A stretch of 64,000 nt of DNA from Sphaerisporangium sp040685555 (GCF_040685555.1 NZ_JBFBIK010000020.1:1-64000); one strand, 5' to 3'; counted from the first letter of the stretch, positions 17,548 to 26,775 are shown. Translations and numbers: made by a program. Notes: generated from the letters alone by a model not told the origin.

Positions 17548-18417
17548 ATGACGTCGTGGTTCACCTCGCCCGCCGACGCCGGGGAACGGCTCGCCGCCGT
17601 GGACTATCTCGCCGATGACGGCATCGCCACGTCGGTCTTCCTGGCCGCCGCGCTCGGCAAGCCGCTGCTGGCCGAGGGGCCGGCGGGGGTGGGGAAGACC
17701 CAGCTCGCCAAGGCCGTCGCCGAGGCGACCGGCGCCGAGCTGATCAGGCTCCAGTGTTACGAAGGGCTCGACGAGGCTCGCGCGCTCTACGAGTGGAACT
17801 ACAAGAAGCAGCTCCTGCGGATCCAGGCCGCCGGCGAGCAGGCGTGGGAGGAGACGCACGACGACATCTTCAGCGAGGAGTTCCTGCTGGAGCGCCCGCT
17901 GCTGAAGGCGATCAGGCGGACGACGCCCACGGTGCTGCTGATCGACGAGACCGACAAGGCCGACGTCGAGGTCGAGGGCCTGCTGCTGGAGATCCTCTCC
18001 GACTACCAGGTGACGATCCCCGAGCTGGGCACGATCGCTGCGACGCGCAAGCCGTACGTCGTGCTGACCTCGAACGCGACGCGCGAGCTGTCGGAGGCGC
18101 TGAAGCGGCGCTGCCTGTACCTCCACCTGGACTATCCCTCGCCCGAGCGCGAGCGCGACATCGTGCTCGCGCAGGTGCCTGGCATCGAGGCATCGCTGGC
18201 CGAGCAGCTGGCCCGTACGGTCGCCACGCTGCGCGCGCTGGAGCTGAAGAAGTCCCCCTCGATCGCCGAGACCATCGACTGGGCCCACACGCTCATCGCG
18301 CTCGGGCGTACCGACCTGGACGAGGCCACGACCGCGGGCACGCTGGGTGTGGTGCTGAAGCACGCGTCCGACCAGGCGCGGGCGGTCAAGGAGCTCGGGT
18401 TGCCATCGGCCCGGTGA
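17548..18417 (+). CDS. MoxR-type AAA+ ATPase
   Basis: A 289-residue AAA+ chaperone-like ATPase. Walker A is GPAGVGKTQ, Walker B is VLLIDETDKAD, sensor 1 is VLTSNATRELSEALKRRC, and the C-terminal helical lid follows. MoxR proteins work with VWA-domain partners in metal-cofactor insertion or complex assembly. Its partner is the VWA gene 95 bases downstream. Because CoxD/CoxE-like pairs mature molybdenum CO-dehydrogenases, the molybdate operon nearby is suggestive, but no such oxidase is present here. Confidence 0.92.
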   Translation: MTSWFTSPADAGERLAAVDYLADDGIATSVFLAAALGKPLLAEGPAGVGKTQLAKAVAEATGAELIRLQCYEGLDEARALYEWNYKKQLLRIQAAGEQAWEETHDDIFSEEFLLERPLLKAIRRTTPTVLLIDETDKADVEVEGLLLEILSDYQVTIPELGTIAATRKPYVVLTSNATRELSEALKRRCLYLHLDYPSPERERDIVLAQVPGIEASLAEQLARTVATLRALELKKSPSIAETIDWAHTLIALGRTDLDEATTAGTLGVVLKHASDQARAVKELGLPSAR

Positions 18418-18512
18418 CAAGACCCGGCGACAAGGTCCGTGACAAGACCCGGTGACGGCGGGGGACCGTCGGCCGGGTGGCAAGAAGAACCGCGGGAGGA
18501 GGCAGGCGGGCG

Positions 18513-19889
18513 ATGTCGCTGCTCGACAGGCATGTGGGGTTCGTGGAGGCGCTGCGCCGGGCCGGGCTGCCGGTGTCGCTGGCCGAGGGGCTGGACGCCG
18601 CCCGCGCGCTCGAAGTGATCGACCTGACCGAGCGGGAGACGCTCCGCGCGGCGTACGCCGCCACGCTCGTCAAGCGCCCCGCGCACCGGCCCGGCTTCGA
18701 CACGCTCTTCGACCTGTGGTTCCCGCCCGTGACCAGCGCCCTGCGCGGCCTGCGCACGGTGGGCCCGGACGACCCGGACCTTGAGCACGCAGAGGTCTCA
18801 GAACTACGGGACAGGCTTGCTGAACTGCTGCTCAACGACGCGGGCCCCATGGGCGACCCCGCCTTCGGCGAGTTCGTGCGGGCGATGGTCGAACGGTTCG
18901 GCCGTCAGCCCGCCGCGGCCGGCCGCCAGAACTGGTTCTCTTACTCCGTGCTCCGCGCCCTGTCCCCCGGCACGCTGATGGCCAGGATGCTCAACGAGGT
19001 GCTCGGCCAGGAGCGCGGAGGGTTGCCGGAGACGGTCGCCCGCCGCCGGCTGACCGACAACATCGCCGGGTTCGAGACCGCCGTCGCCTCGGACGTGCGC
19101 AGGCGGATCGCCGAGGACTCCGGGGTGGAGAAGATCGCGCGGTCGGCCGTGAAGCCGCCCGTCGACCAGATCGACTTCCTGCGGATCACCAAGGCCGACC
19201 TGGCGACGCTGCGGCGCGAGGTCCACCCGCTGGCACGGCGCCTCGCCACCCGCCTGACGATCAGGCAGCGGCTCGGCCACCGGGGCCGGCTGGACTTCCG
19301 CCGCACGGTCAGGGCCTCGCTGAGCACGGGCGGCGTGCCGATGGTCACCCACATGAGGCCGCGCCGCCCGCACAAGCCCGAGCTGGTCGTGCTGTGCGAC
19401 GCCAGCGACTCGGTGTCCACGTTCTCCCACTTCACCCTGCTGCTGACGTACGCGCTGCGCGAGCAGTTCGCCAAGGTGCGCGCGTTCGCCTTCGTGGACA
19501 CGGTGGACGAGATCACGCGGTTCTTCGCGCCGGGCGTCGACGTCGTCGACGCGATCACCCGGATGACCGAGGAGGCCGACATCACCCGCTTCGGCCGCAG
19601 CGACTACGGGCACTCGTTCGAGACGTTCGCCGAGAAGTACGGCGAGGCCATCGGCCCGAAGACCTCGCTGCTGATCCTCGGGGACGCCCGCTCGAACTAC
19701 CAGCCGCCCGCGCTGGCGACGTTGAGGCGCCTCGCGGGCGACGCCCGGCACGCGTACTGGCTCAACCCCGAGCCGCGTGCGCAGTGGGACACCGGAGACT
19801 CGGTCGCGACCTCGTACGGAGGCGTGGTCGCGATGCACGAGTGCCGCAACGTCGCCCAGCTCGCCGCCTTCATCGAGGAGCTGGCCTAG
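18513..19889 (+). CDS. CoxE-like VWA domain protein
   Basis: A 458-residue protein with a C-terminal von Willebrand A domain: VVLCDASDSVS is the MIDAS D-x-S-x-S loop, with later MIDAS residues around the segment beginning SDYGHSFE. The N-terminal 250 residues are helical (DUF/CoxE-type). Start ATG 18513 is taken because GGGAGGAGG precedes it; an in-frame GTG 36 bases upstream is weaker. It should act as the protein partner of the MoxR ATPase upstream. Confidence 0.9.
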   Translation: MSLLDRHVGFVEALRRAGLPVSLAEGLDAARALEVIDLTERETLRAAYAATLVKRPAHRPGFDTLFDLWFPPVTSALRGLRTVGPDDPDLEHAEVSELRDRLAELLLNDAGPMGDPAFGEFVRAMVERFGRQPAAAGRQNWFSYSVLRALSPGTLMARMLNEVLGQERGGLPETVARRRLTDNIAGFETAVASDVRRRIAEDSGVEKIARSAVKPPVDQIDFLRITKADLATLRREVHPLARRLATRLTIRQRLGHRGRLDFRRTVRASLSTGGVPMVTHMRPRRPHKPELVVLCDASDSVSTFSHFTLLLTYALREQFAKVRAFAFVDTVDEITRFFAPGVDVVDAITRMTEEADITRFGRSDYGHSFETFAEKYGEAIGPKTSLLILGDARSNYQPPALATLRRLAGDARHAYWLNPEPRAQWDTGDSVATSYGGVVAMHECRNVAQLAAFIEELA

Positions 19890-19894
19890 CGGCG

Positions 19895-20659
19895 TCAGTT
19901 CATGCGCCGCAGGATGCGCGCGGCCGTACGGGCGAGCACCTCCACCTGCTCCTCGGTCAGCTCGGCGTACGCGTCGCCCAGGATCCACTTGGCCGCCTTG
20001 CGGGGCAGGAACAGCGTCAGCCCTTCGGCGCTCACGACGGCGGTCTTCACATGCCCGCCGTGCACGACGAGCAGAGGCGCGATCTCCACCGGAATGCCGG
20101 ACTCGCGCGACAGCAGCTCGCTCATGGCCGTGGCGGCGTCCACGAGGCCCTTCGCGACCGACGTGCCCGACCGCTCGCCGAAGAACAGCTTGCCGCCGTA
20201 CGCCGCGATGTAGGTGTCGGGGGGCCAGGCCTCGTTGTCGACGATCCACACCCCGCCGGGGCCGATGACCAGGTGGTCGATGGAGGCCTTTCCGGGTACG
20301 GCCCGGCCGTCGAGCACGCGGTAGCCGTGCTTGCCGAGGCCTCGGCGTAACAGCCGCCCGGTCCTGGTCGCGCCGCTCCGCTTGCCGCGCCAGACGGCCG
20401 TGGACTCGAACATGCGCCAGGAGATGAACGCGTCCGCCACCCAGATGGCGCCGCCTCCGGCGAGCCCGATCAGGAACGGCAGCGGGAACGAGCGGTAGAA
20501 CGCGAGGGCGGTGATGAGGACGAAGCCCACCCCTGCCATGATGTGGCGCCTGCGGCGGCGCTCGCTCCTGGTCTCGCGCCAGCGGAGCTCGTACATCACC
20601 GAGGGTGAGCCCCACTTGAACTTGTCGTCCTGCGGCACGTAGATGGACCCATTGGGCAC
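19895..20659 (-). CDS. NERD-domain membrane protein
   Basis: About 254 residues. An N-terminal soluble segment (NGSIYVPQDDKFKWG) and Arg-rich stretch lead into two hydrophobic helices (about residues 57-95), then a nuclease-related NERD domain: LGKHGYRVLDGRAV, ASIDHLVIGPGGVWIVDNEAW. NERD is a restriction-endonuclease-like fold; the ID-H and GVW-VDNE positions match its core. GTG 20659 follows GGGGG by 6 bases; a TTG at 20710 would add 17 residues. It is convergent with the VWA gene, 5 bases apart. Cellular role unknown. Confidence 0.8.
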   Translation of the reverse strand: MPNGSIYVPQDDKFKWGSPSVMYELRWRETRSERRRRRHIMAGVGFVLITALAFYRSFPLPFLIGLAGGGAIWVADAFISWRMFESTAVWRGKRSGATRTGRLLRRGLGKHGYRVLDGRAVPGKASIDHLVIGPGGVWIVDNEAWPPDTYIAAYGGKLFFGERSGTSVAKGLVDAATAMSELLSRESGIPVEIAPLLVVHGGHVKTAVVSAEGLTLFLPRKAAKWILGDAYAELTEEQVEVLARTAARILRRMN

Positions 20660-20832
20660 CGGAAACCCCCACGATTTCGGGCTCAGTCGATTACCTTGTG
20701 GAATACCCAACTAGGGGCTCCAGCTTTCCTAAGGTTACGGAATTAACCCACCCGCGACACAGAGCGGGCGTGGTGAATCTTGGCGGGACGGCGTAACTGA
20801 GCACGCGGGAATACGGATGTCACAGCCCGTTA

Positions 20833-20846
20833 ACCGACCAGTCGGT
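20833..20846. promoter_or_regulatory. TetR operator upstream of the acyl-CoA-dehydrogenase regulator
   Basis: ACCGAC-CA-GTCGGT is an inverted repeat with 6-bp perfect arms, 36 bp before the TetR start at 20883. A near-identical site (ACCGACCGGACGGT, same flanking TA...ATGC) lies at 26071 in front of the acyl-CoA dehydrogenase operon. Confidence 0.8.
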
Positions 20847-20882
20847 ATGCTAGGGCATCGACATTCAGGGGAGGCGTGCGTG

Positions 20883-21524
20883 ATGGCGCGCAGCAGGGTC
20901 CGGGAACCGGTCACCACGAGCGACGACAGGCCCGCCAAGGCGTCTGCGGCCAAGGACGAGCCGGTGCGGCAGAGGCTGATGGCCGAGGCCACCCGCCTGT
21001 TCGCGGACAAGGGCTTCGAGAGCACGTCGGTGCAGGAGATCGTCGCCGCGGCCGGGGTCACCAAGGGCGCGATGTACCACTACTTCGACTCCAAGGACGA
21101 CCTGCTCCGCGAGATCTACGCCCGCGTGCTGCGCATGCAGATCGAGCGGCTCGACAGGTTCGCGGACGCGCCCGGCCCGGTCGCCGACCGCGTGCACGCC
21201 GCCGCCGTCGACGTGATCGCCACCACCGTGGAGAACCTCGACGACTCCAAGATCTTCTTCCGGTCGATGCACCAGCTCGCCCCGGAGACCCAGAAGGCCG
21301 TGCGGGCGGAACGCCGCCGCTACCACGAGCGCTTCCGCGACCTGCTGGTCGAGGGGCAGCGCTCCAAGGTGTTCCGCGACGACGTGCCGGCCGACCTGGT
21401 GGTCGACTTCTTCTTCGGCTCCGTCCACCACCTCGGCACGTGGTACCACACCGACGGCCGCCTTTCGGGGACCGCCGTCGGGCAGCACTTCGCCGACCTG
21501 CTCCTCGCCTCGCTACGGCCCTGA
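20883..21524 (+). CDS. TetR-family regulator of acyl-CoA metabolism
   Basis: A 213-residue TetR protein. Helix-turn-helix at about residues 42-65 (TSVQEIVAAAGVTKGAMYHYFDSK); C-terminal domain with FFRSMHQLAPETQKAV, resembling KstR2/FadR-like regulators that bind acyl-CoA. Start ATG 20883 is 8 bases after GGGGAGG; GTG 20880 is an alternative. It is convergent with the acyl-CoA dehydrogenase operon, whose promoter shares its operator, so it likely represses that operon and itself. Confidence 0.9.
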   Translation: MARSRVREPVTTSDDRPAKASAAKDEPVRQRLMAEATRLFADKGFESTSVQEIVAAAGVTKGAMYHYFDSKDDLLREIYARVLRMQIERLDRFADAPGPVADRVHAAAVDVIATTVENLDDSKIFFRSMHQLAPETQKAVRAERRRYHERFRDLLVEGQRSKVFRDDVPADLVVDFFFGSVHHLGTWYHTDGRLSGTAVGQHFADLLLASLRP

Positions 21525-21552
21525 CGACAGGGCCCGCGACCCGAGCCGCCCG

Positions 21553-22638
21553 TCAGAGCGGGCCGGGGAGGTCGGCGAGCCGCGCGAGCGCGTCGCGGTG
21601 GTCGCCCGGCGTGCCGAGCGCGATCTCGTCGGCCTTGGCGCGCTTGAGGTAGAGATGCACTGGGTGCTCCCAGGTCATCCCGATTCCACCGTGCAGCTGC
21701 AGGCATTCCTCCGCCGCGCGCACGGCGACCGTCCCGCACCACGCCTGCGCGACCGCCACGGCGGTGGCTGCGTCCGTACCCGACGCGAGCGCGTCGGCGG
21801 CGTTCCGCGCGGCGGCCCTGGCCTGGACGATCTCCATCCAGAGGTCGGCGAGCCGGTGCTTCAGCGCCTGGAACGAGCCCACGGGACGGGCGAACTGGTG
21901 ACGTTCCTTCACGTAGGCCACCGTCGTGGTGAGGCACCACTCCGCCACGCCGAGCTGCTCGGACGCGAGGAGCCCGGCGCCGAGGGCCAGAGCCGCGCGC
22001 AGCGGCGCGAGGCCGGCGGAGATCTGACGGGCCGGCGCGCCGGTGAAGGTCACGGCCGAGATCGGCCGGGTGAGGTCGAGCGACACGATCGGCTCGATGG
22101 TCGCGCCGGCGGCGTCGACGGCGTAGAGCGCCCCGGAGGCCGGGACGATCAGCACGTCCGAGACATCCGCGCCGGCGACGGCGGCGACGCGCCCGTTCAC
22201 CGTCCCGCCCTCGGCGGTGACCCCCACGGGAGCCGTCGGTGAGTACGGCGAGGCGGCGAACGACACCGCGAGCGCCGCCGTGGTCTCACCGCCGGCCAGC
22301 GCCGTGAGAAGCTCGCGGGCGGCATCCGTGCCCGCCTCAAGCAGAGCCTGCGTCGCGAGGACGGCACTGGTCAGGAAGGGTACGGGCGTGACCGCGCGGC
22401 CGAGCTCCTCCAGCACGACCGCCGCCTCCCGCGCCGACGCGCCCGCGCCGCCGAGGTCCTCGGGGATCAGCAGCCCGGCCGCCCCGATGTCCCGGGCCAG
22501 GGCCTTCCACAGGTCGGCGTCGTACGGCGAGGCGCTCTCGATCCTGGCGAGCACCGTGGCAGGAGGGCACCTGTCGGCCAGCAGGTCGCGGACCGCCGCG
22601 CGCAGCTCCTCCTCGATCTCGGAATACAGGAGGGTCAT
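21553..22638 (-). CDS. Acyl-CoA dehydrogenase, short divergent subunit
   Basis: A 361-residue flavoprotein with N-terminal helical domain (WKALARDIGAAGLLIPEDLGGAG), a reduced middle beta domain and C-terminal helical domain (KERHQFARPVGSFQALKHRLADL, LQLHGGIGMTWEHPVHLYLKRA). It looks like the smaller chain of a heteromeric actinobacterial acyl-CoA dehydrogenase, as with FadE-type alpha2beta2 pairs, its partner being the gene it overlaps by ATGA at 22635-22638. The substrate is unknown. Last gene of the operon. Confidence 0.88.
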   Translation of the reverse strand: MTLLYSEIEEELRAAVRDLLADRCPPATVLARIESASPYDADLWKALARDIGAAGLLIPEDLGGAGASAREAAVVLEELGRAVTPVPFLTSAVLATQALLEAGTDAARELLTALAGGETTAALAVSFAASPYSPTAPVGVTAEGGTVNGRVAAVAGADVSDVLIVPASGALYAVDAAGATIEPIVSLDLTRPISAVTFTGAPARQISAGLAPLRAALALGAGLLASEQLGVAEWCLTTTVAYVKERHQFARPVGSFQALKHRLADLWMEIVQARAAARNAADALASGTDAATAVAVAQAWCGTVAVRAAEECLQLHGGIGMTWEHPVHLYLKRAKADEIALGTPGDHRDALARLADLPGPL

Positions 22639-23813
22639 CGGGGGAGGTCCTTCCAGGGGACGTTCTTGTCGACGCGCGGTTCGGAGGGCAGGCCGAGCAC
22701 GCGCTCGGCGATGATGTTGCGCAGGATCTCCGAGGTGCCGCCCTCGATGGAGTTGCCCTTGGCCCGCAGGTAGCGGTAGCCCGGCCCCCGGCCGAAGAAG
22801 TCGACGGAGTCCGACCGGCGGAAGGACCAGTCGTCGTACGCCAGCCCCTCCTCGCGGCGCATCTCCACGTCGAGCCCCGACAGCGCCTGGTTCAGGCGGG
22901 CGAAGGCCAGCTTCATCCCCGACCCCTCGGGCCCCGGCGCTCCGGCGGCGAGCTGCTCGCGCAGCCGTACCCCGGCGAGCCGGGTCACCTCGGTCTCCAC
23001 CCACAGCCGCAGGAGGCGCTGGTGCAGGTCGTGGGTGCGCAGCTCGGGACGCTGCCGCCAGGTCTCGGCGACCAGGCCGATCACGCCACCGCCGCGCCGT
23101 ACCGGCGAGCCGCCGATGGCGACCCGCTCGTTCATGAGCGTGGTCTGGGCCACTCTCCAGCCGTCGCCCACCTCGCCCAGCCGGAGCGAGTCGGGCAGCC
23201 GCACGCCGGTGAGGAAGACCTCGTTGAACTCGGCCTCGCCGGTGATCTGGCGCAGCGGCCGTACCTCGACGCCGGGCGCGTGCATGTCGCAGACGAAGTA
23301 CGTCAGGCCGCTGTGCTTGGGCACGTCAGGATCGGTGCGGGCGACGAGGATGGCCCAGCGGGAGTGGTGTGCCCCGGAGGTCCACACCTTCTGCCCGTCC
23401 ACGACCCACTCGTCCCCGTCCCTCACGGCCCTGGTGGCGAGGGTGGCGAGATCAGAGCCTGCGCCCGGCTCGCTGAAGAGCTGGCACCAGACCTCCTCGC
23501 CCGTCCACAGTGGCCGCAGGAACCGCTTCTTCTGCTCCTCGGTGCCGAAGACGAGGATCGTGGGGGCCGCCATGCCGAGGCCGATGGTCAGCTTGCCGAT
23601 GTCGATCTGCGGGGTGTCGGAAAGCTCCTGCTCCACGATGCTCTGCAGGCCCCGGGGCGCGCCCAGCCCTCCCAGGCCCTCCGGGAAGTGCACCCAGGCC
23701 AGCCCGGCGTCGAACCGCGCCCGCAGGAAGTCGAGCGGTTCCATCGCCGCCGGATCGTGGTCCGCCAGGAACGCGCGAGCCCGCTCCTGGAGCGCCGCCT
23801 CATCCACTGTCAC
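22635..23813 (-). CDS. Acyl-CoA dehydrogenase, FadE-like large subunit
   Basis: A 392-residue acyl-CoA dehydrogenase. VWCQLFSEPGAGSDLA is the FAD/substrate motif, VDGQKVWTSGAHHS the beta-domain motif, and GNSIEGGTSEILRN contains the region following the catalytic base in this clade. Start GTG 23813 has AAGGGA 6 bases upstream. Overlap with the next gene implies fixed stoichiometry, in line with a heteromeric enzyme. Confidence 0.9.
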   Translation of the reverse strand: MTVDEAALQERARAFLADHDPAAMEPLDFLRARFDAGLAWVHFPEGLGGLGAPRGLQSIVEQELSDTPQIDIGKLTIGLGMAAPTILVFGTEEQKKRFLRPLWTGEEVWCQLFSEPGAGSDLATLATRAVRDGDEWVVDGQKVWTSGAHHSRWAILVARTDPDVPKHSGLTYFVCDMHAPGVEVRPLRQITGEAEFNEVFLTGVRLPDSLRLGEVGDGWRVAQTTLMNERVAIGGSPVRRGGGVIGLVAETWRQRPELRTHDLHQRLLRLWVETEVTRLAGVRLREQLAAGAPGPEGSGMKLAFARLNQALSGLDVEMRREEGLAYDDWSFRRSDSVDFFGRGPGYRYLRAKGNSIEGGTSEILRNIIAERVLGLPSEPRVDKNVPWKDLPR

Positions 23814-23848
23814 GAAATATCCCTTCAAGGTGGTCGGTGGCACGCCGG

Positions 23849-25060
23849 TCAGGTCGTGGGCATGTGCTTCTTGAGCTCGCGGTACGCGAGCGACCGCTTG
23901 TGCACCTCGTCGGGCCCGTCGGCGAGCCGCAGCGAACGGGCTCCCGCCCACAGGCCCGCCAGCGGGAAGTCCTGGCTGACGCCCCCGGCCCCGTGGACCT
24001 GGATGGCCTTGTCGAGGATCCACTCCACGGTGACGGGCGTGGAGATCTTGATGGCCTGGATCTCGGCGTGCGCTCCCCGGTTGCCGACGGTGTCCATCAG
24101 CCAGGCGGTCTTCAGCACCAGCAGCCTCAGCTGCTCGACCTTGACCCGCGACTCCGCGATCCAGTCCTGCACCACGCCCTGCTGGGCCACCGGCTTGCCG
24201 AACGTCGTACGGGCCAGGGCGCGCGTGCACATCAGCTCGATGGCCCGCTCGGCCATGCCGATCAGCCGCATGCAGTGGTGGATGCGGCCGGGACCGAGAC
24301 GGGCCTGGGCGATGCCGAACCCGCCGCCCTCCTCGCCGATCAGGTTCTCCACCGGCACGCGGACGTCCTCGAAGAGCAGCTCGGCGTGGCCGCCGTGGTC
24401 GGCGTCGCTGTATCCGAAGACGTGCATGCCACGCTTGACGGTCAGCCCGGGGGTGTCGCGCGGCACGAGCACCATGCTCTGCTGCCGGTGGGAGGAGCCC
24501 TCCTGCGAGGTCTTGCCCATCACGATGAAGATCGCGCAGCGCGGGTTCATCGCGCCGGAGGCGAACCACTTGCGCCCGTTGATGACGTACTCGCCACCGT
24601 CGCGCACGATCGACGTGGCGATGTTGGTCGCGTCGGAGGAGGCGGCGTCCGGCTCGGTCATCGCGAACGCCGACCGGATCTCGCCGTTCAGCAACGGCTC
24701 CAGCCAGGCCTTCCGCTGCCACTCGTCGCCGAACATGGAGAGGACCTCCATGTTCCCGGTGTCGGGGGCGGCGCAGTTCGTGGCCGTGGGCGCGATGCGC
24801 GGGCTGCGGCCCATGATCTCGGCCAGCGGGGCGTACTGCAGGTTCGTCAGCCCGGCGCCGTGCTCACCAGGCAGGAAGAGGTTCCACAGGCCCCGCCTGC
24901 GCGCCTCGTCCTTGAGGTCCTCCATCATCGGCGGGGAGCTCCAGCCGCTCTCGGCCGCCTGCTGCTCGAAGGCCTCCTCCGCCGGGTACACACACTCGTC
25001 CATGAACTCGGTCAGCCGCTCGCGCAGCTCCTCGGTCGTGGTGTCGAACGCGAAGTCCAT
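23849..25060 (-). CDS. Acyl-CoA dehydrogenase, ACAD10/11-like
   Basis: A 403-residue acyl-CoA dehydrogenase. FAMTEPDAASSDATN is the FAD motif, INGRKWFASGAMNPRC and LGPGRIHHCMRLIGMAERA are characteristic of the clade to which the dehydrogenase domain of vertebrate ACAD11 belongs, and ADGPDEVHKRSLAYRELK is the C-terminal end. It overlaps the kinase gene upstream by one base (TGATG). Kinase plus this dehydrogenase as neighbouring genes copies the fused ACAD10/11 layout. Confidence 0.9.
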   Translation of the reverse strand: MDFAFDTTTEELRERLTEFMDECVYPAEEAFEQQAAESGWSSPPMMEDLKDEARRRGLWNLFLPGEHGAGLTNLQYAPLAEIMGRSPRIAPTATNCAAPDTGNMEVLSMFGDEWQRKAWLEPLLNGEIRSAFAMTEPDAASSDATNIATSIVRDGGEYVINGRKWFASGAMNPRCAIFIVMGKTSQEGSSHRQQSMVLVPRDTPGLTVKRGMHVFGYSDADHGGHAELLFEDVRVPVENLIGEEGGGFGIAQARLGPGRIHHCMRLIGMAERAIELMCTRALARTTFGKPVAQQGVVQDWIAESRVKVEQLRLLVLKTAWLMDTVGNRGAHAEIQAIKISTPVTVEWILDKAIQVHGAGGVSQDFPLAGLWAGARSLRLADGPDEVHKRSLAYRELKKHMPTT

Positions 25061-26037
25061 CAGTCCTCCAGTGCCTGCAGGCCATGGGCCACGAGCGGCG
25101 CGACGTGCTCGCCGATCTCGTCGAAGCCGTCTCCGACGGTCAGGCCCTGGGTGTAGCGGAAGTGGATGCCCTCGGAGATCACCGCGAGCTTGAAGCAGGC
25201 CAGGGCGACGTACCAGCCGAGGCGGGAGATGTCGAGGCCGGTGCCGGCCGCGTACCGCCGCGCCAGTTCGGCGCTCGGCATGTGCTCGCCCGCGTCCTGC
25301 GGCTCGGCGATGTCCAGGGCGGCGAAGTCGCCGTAGAGCAGGAAGAGCGCGAGGTCGGTGAGGGGGTCGCCGAGCGTGGACATCTCCCAGTCGAGCACGG
25401 CCCGCACCTGGCCGCCGGCGATCAGCGTGTTCCCCAGCTTGAAGTCGCCGTGCACGATGGCGTGGCGCCGCGTCTTCGGCACGGCTCCCGCCAGTCGGGC
25501 GAACAGGTGGTCGATGTCCGGCAGGTCCCGGCTGCGCGAGGCGTCGAGCTGCCGCTTCCAGCGCCTGACCTGGCGTTCCAGGAAACCTTCCGGCCGCCCG
25601 AAGTCGGCGAGCCCGACGGCGGCCGGGTCGACGTCGTGGAGCTTCGCGAGGACGTCGACCAGGTCGGCCTCGATGGCGGGCGTCGCCGGAGGCTGGCCCC
25701 CCTCGACGTACTCCATGACGTAGAAGGGCGCCCCGATGACCTCCGGGTCCTCGCAGAGGTGGAAGGTGCGGGGCACGGGCACGCCGGTGTCCCGCAGCGC
25801 CGTCATGACGCGGTACTCCCGGCCCATGTCGTGCGCCGTGGCCAGCACGTGCCCGAGCGGCGGCCTTCGCACGACGAACCGGTGCCCGCCGTCGCGTACG
25901 AGATAGGTCAGGTTCGACTTGCCTCCGTGGATCACCTCGGCCGCCAGCGGGCCCTCGGCGAGGTCGTGCCCCGCGAGGCGGTCTCTCAGGCGGTCGAGGT
26001 CAAGGCCCGGCGGGCTGGTCTCGGTGTGTGCGGGCAT
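25060..26037 (-). CDS. Aminoglycoside-phosphotransferase-fold kinase next to acyl-CoA dehydrogenases
   Basis: A 325-residue APH-fold kinase. HGDFKLGNTL holds the catalytic Asp and Asn, VLDWEMSTLGDPLTDL the metal-binding Asp, and GGKSNLTYLV the N-lobe glycine-rich strand. In this family context (ACAD10/11 N-terminal domain) the likely substrate is a hydroxyacyl-CoA or other hydroxylated acid rather than an antibiotic. ATG 26037 follows GGGGAGC. First gene of a four-gene operon preceded by the TetR operator at 26071. Confidence 0.88.
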   Translation of the reverse strand: MPAHTETSPPGLDLDRLRDRLAGHDLAEGPLAAEVIHGGKSNLTYLVRDGGHRFVVRRPPLGHVLATAHDMGREYRVMTALRDTGVPVPRTFHLCEDPEVIGAPFYVMEYVEGGQPPATPAIEADLVDVLAKLHDVDPAAVGLADFGRPEGFLERQVRRWKRQLDASRSRDLPDIDHLFARLAGAVPKTRRHAIVHGDFKLGNTLIAGGQVRAVLDWEMSTLGDPLTDLALFLLYGDFAALDIAEPQDAGEHMPSAELARRYAAGTGLDISRLGWYVALACFKLAVISEGIHFRYTQGLTVGDGFDEIGEHVAPLVAHGLQALED

Positions 26038-26070
26038 CGCGCTCCCCAGTCGTCCCAGTACCTGGAGCGT

Positions 26071-26084
26071 ACCGACCGGACGGT
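26071..26084 (-). promoter_or_regulatory. TetR operator of the acyl-CoA dehydrogenase operon
   Basis: ACCGACCGGACGGT, flanked by T on the left and ATGC on the right, matches the site at 20833-20846 at 12 of 14 positions and lies 34 bp before the kinase start. Position and similarity suggest the TetR at 20883 binds both. Confidence 0.7.
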
Positions 26085-26184
26085 ATGCGTGTCGACCACG
26101 GCGGCGGCTCCGACGAGTGGTCACCGTGAACGGGCGCCGAGTGGCCCTGACATCCGGGCCACCGTGACCACGAGACTGTTCGGC

Positions 26185-26775
26185 ATGACCGCGAAGATGC
26201 CGGATCCCGTTGTCCTCGAAGGCCGCACCGTACGGCTGGAGCCGCTCGGCCTCCATCATGTCCCCGGCCTGTTCGCGGCCGGGGGGAACGACGACGAGGT
26301 GTGGCGGTGGATGCCGGTGGCCACCCCTCGGACCGAGGACTGGCTGCGGGAGGTCACCGTCTCGGTGCTGGGCAACCCGATACTGGTGCCGCTCGCCGTC
26401 ATCCTGCGGGAGACGGGACGGGCCGTCGGGTGGACCACCTTCCACGACGCGACCGGGTTCGACCAGAGCGTGGAGATCGGCTGGACCTGGTACGGCAGGG
26501 CCGTGTGGCGGACCGCCGTGAACACCGAGTGCAAGCTGCTCCTGCTCGGCCACGCGTTCGACAAGCTGGGCTACAACCGCGTGATGCTCAAGACCGACTG
26601 CCTCAACACCCGCTCGCAGGAGGCGATCAGGCGCATCGGGGGCGTGTACGAGGGCACGCTGCGCAGGCACCGGCAACGCCCGGACGGCACGTGGCGCGAC
26701 ACCGTCTACTTCGGGATCCTCGACGACGAGTGGCCCCCGCGAAAGGAGCGGTTGGAGCGGATGCTCGACCGCTGA
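26185..26775 (+). CDS. GNAT N-acetyltransferase (RimJ/RimL type)
   Basis: A 196-residue GNAT protein. The order VLEGRTVRLEPLGLHH, WRTAVNTECKLLLLGHAFDKLGYNRV (reduced: the acetyl-CoA pyrophosphate region) and TDCLNTRSQEAIRRIGG is that of ribosomal-protein-alanine-type acetyltransferases. The usual R-x-x-G-x-G is replaced by a RTAVNTEC loop, as in the subgroup annotated acetyltransferase_3. ATG 26185 is chosen; GTG 26164 would add seven residues. Substrate unknown. Confidence 0.85.
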   Translation: MTAKMPDPVVLEGRTVRLEPLGLHHVPGLFAAGGNDDEVWRWMPVATPRTEDWLREVTVSVLGNPILVPLAVILRETGRAVGWTTFHDATGFDQSVEIGWTWYGRAVWRTAVNTECKLLLLGHAFDKLGYNRVMLKTDCLNTRSQEAIRRIGGVYEGTLRRHRQRPDGTWRDTVYFGILDDEWPPRKERLERMLDR

